This document shows, one piece after another, positions 63,199 to 64,000 of a stretch of DNA of 64,000 nucleotides. The stretch's first letter is position 1; each line of letters starts with the position of its first letter. The stretch comes from Amarolinea aalborgensis (GTDB lineage: Bacteria; Chloroflexota; Anaerolineae; SSC4; Amarolineaceae), in the NCBI RefSeq assembly GCF_900491745.1, contig NZ_UETR01000015.1, positions 25,924-89,923 on the forward strand. Reading direction: 5' to 3'. The notes below the pieces were generated by a model. It saw only the letters and a program-made list of their open reading frames with translations, made no database searches and was not told where the DNA came from. The translations under genes were made by a program, and so were the position numbers.

Positions 63199-63683
63199 AC
63201 GAGAATTACGATGCCTTAGCCACGCGCCTCCGTGAGAACCTGGTCGATCTTGCGCGCGTGGTGGAGCGTACGGACCGCTTGCTGGTCAAGGCCGCACAAC
63301 AAAACGACGATGACTACCTCGATGGCGTGGCGCTCAACCTGCACAGTTTCTACACCGGCGTCGAACAGTTGTTGGAAGTCATTGCGCGCCAATTCGATGG
63401 CTCGGTGCCGCAAGGGCCTGACTGGCATCGGGACTTGCTGCTGCAGATGTCCGGTGAGCTTAGCGGCCGGCGTCCGCCCGTCATCAGCCGCGCGACGCGC
63501 CATTGCCTGGACGAGTACCGCAGCTTCAGGCACATCGTGCGCAACGTGTACACGTTCAACCTGCGCCCCACGCGCCTGCGCGAACTGGTTGGCGACCTGG
63601 CTGCGTGCTTCACAACCCTGGTCAACGATCTTGAAGCCTTCTGCGTGTTTCTCGAAGGCGGGGCTTTCACGCCGGAGACATGA
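63195..63683 (+). CDS. HEPN-domain protein, HepT-like toxin partner
   Basis: This 162-residue all-helical HEPN protein is encoded right after an MNT nucleotidyltransferase, the classic HepT/MntA order. GTG 63195 is used, with AGGAGGAAGGAG upstream. The expected RNase motif is R-x4-H-x-Y; here it reads 'RHIVRNVY', so the His is Asn while Arg and Tyr are kept. The toxin may be inactive, have altered activity, or belong to a subfamily in which Asn is normal. The N-terminal part 'YTGVEQLLEVIARQFDGSVP' is typical of this HepT-like group. Confidence 0.85.
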   Translation: MNENYDALATRLRENLVDLARVVERTDRLLVKAAQQNDDDYLDGVALNLHSFYTGVEQLLEVIARQFDGSVPQGPDWHRDLLLQMSGELSGRRPPVISRATRHCLDEYRSFRHIVRNVYTFNLRPTRLRELVGDLAACFTTLVNDLEAFCVFLEGGAFTPET

Positions 63684-63837
63684 TCGCCGGCTTCCAACTG
63701 GTTTGCTCCGTTCACCGGAGCGTAGGGCAAGCGTAGGGTTGGCGTCCAGTTTGGCGCCTTTTTTTGTGTTAGACTGACACTAGAAACAAGTGAGCAAAGA
63801 CGTGAATCTCTTCTTTCTTCTCCTCCTTTTCGATGAA

Positions 63838-63865
63838 CATCCCAGGTCGGGCAGCCTGGGATGTT
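63838..63865. terminator. Hairpin downstream of the MNT/HEPN pair
   Basis: CATCCCAGG pairs with CCTGGGATG around a short loop and is extended by GAA/TTC. It lies ~150 bp after the HEPN stop, with modest T-richness on one side. Another small hairpin (GCTCCG/CGGAGC near 63705-63721) and a GGCGCC plus T-run (63750-63766) lie closer to the gene and may be the actual terminator. Confidence 0.4.
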
Positions 63866-63937
63866 CGTATTTCTGGGGTCTCTAAAGAGAGATCAGGGAT
63901 CAGAGACCAGAGACCGGGTGTGTGCAGGGGGAGTTTC

Positions 63938-64000
<63 letters not shown>

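Overview
The window looks like a chromosomal contig from a high-GC bacterium, most likely a member of the Chloroflexota (Anaerolineae/Caldilineae type). This is an inference from gene content: paired S41 proteases, DUF4870 and Uma2 proteins, a membrane NACHT protein with an FGE-like C-terminus, a PfaA-like giant synthase, a small-nucleotidyltransferase/HEPN pair, and many dispersed short repeats. There is no rRNA or other phylogenetic marker to settle it. The window starts inside a gene and ends inside a low-complexity repeat.

Layout. 1-10.3 kb is ordinary chromosome: the end of a DUF362-like gene, a PHP phosphoesterase, a PrsW-like protease, a TIM-barrel protein, a MoxR ATPase/VWA pair, a coiled-coil protein, smpB, two S41 proteases and a small secreted protein. 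10.5-11.3 kb is debris: a truncated sensor kinase, a possible transposase tail and an orphan IS21-type end. 11.3-23.0 kb is one very large type I-C CRISPR array of about 132 repeats, read on the minus strand and split by a 2.9-kb IS21-family element. Its segment from 20.8 to 22.8 kb has corrupted repeats. 23.0-31.9 kb holds the leader and a complete minus-strand type I-C operon (cas3-cas5-cas8c-cas7-cas4-cas1-cas2). The Cas3 carries an N-terminal HTH-WYL regulator of about 330 residues, which is the most unusual architecture in the window.

32-40.7 kb returns to chromosomal genes: a small winged-helix protein, DUF4870, fmt, an alpha/beta-hydrolase lipoprotein, a methyltransferase, PspC, lgt, a secreted repeat protein and an RpiB-like isomerase. 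40.7-57.4 kb is a minus-strand lipid or polyketide-type cluster: acyl-CoA dehydrogenase, a giant KS-AT-KS-ACPx5-KR-DH synthase split by an apparent one-base frameshift, a Uma2 protein, an Sfp-type phosphopantetheinyl transferase and a three-subunit acyl-CoA carboxylase. The carboxylase would supply the extender unit and the transferase would prime the carrier domains. All five carrier domains, however, have Thr where the pantetheinylated Ser is expected. The product is unknown.

57.8-59.5 kb is a 210-bp tandem repeat of nine units. 59.6-62.3 kb encodes a membrane NACHT protein whose C-terminus resembles the variable region of diversity-generating retroelement targets. 62.8-63.7 kb is a MNT/HEPN toxin-antitoxin-like pair. 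The remaining gaps carry dispersed structured repeats, some of which have also entered coding sequence.

The corrupted middles of both the CRISPR array and the 210-bp repeat look like long-read consensus artefacts, so details inside them should be treated with care.
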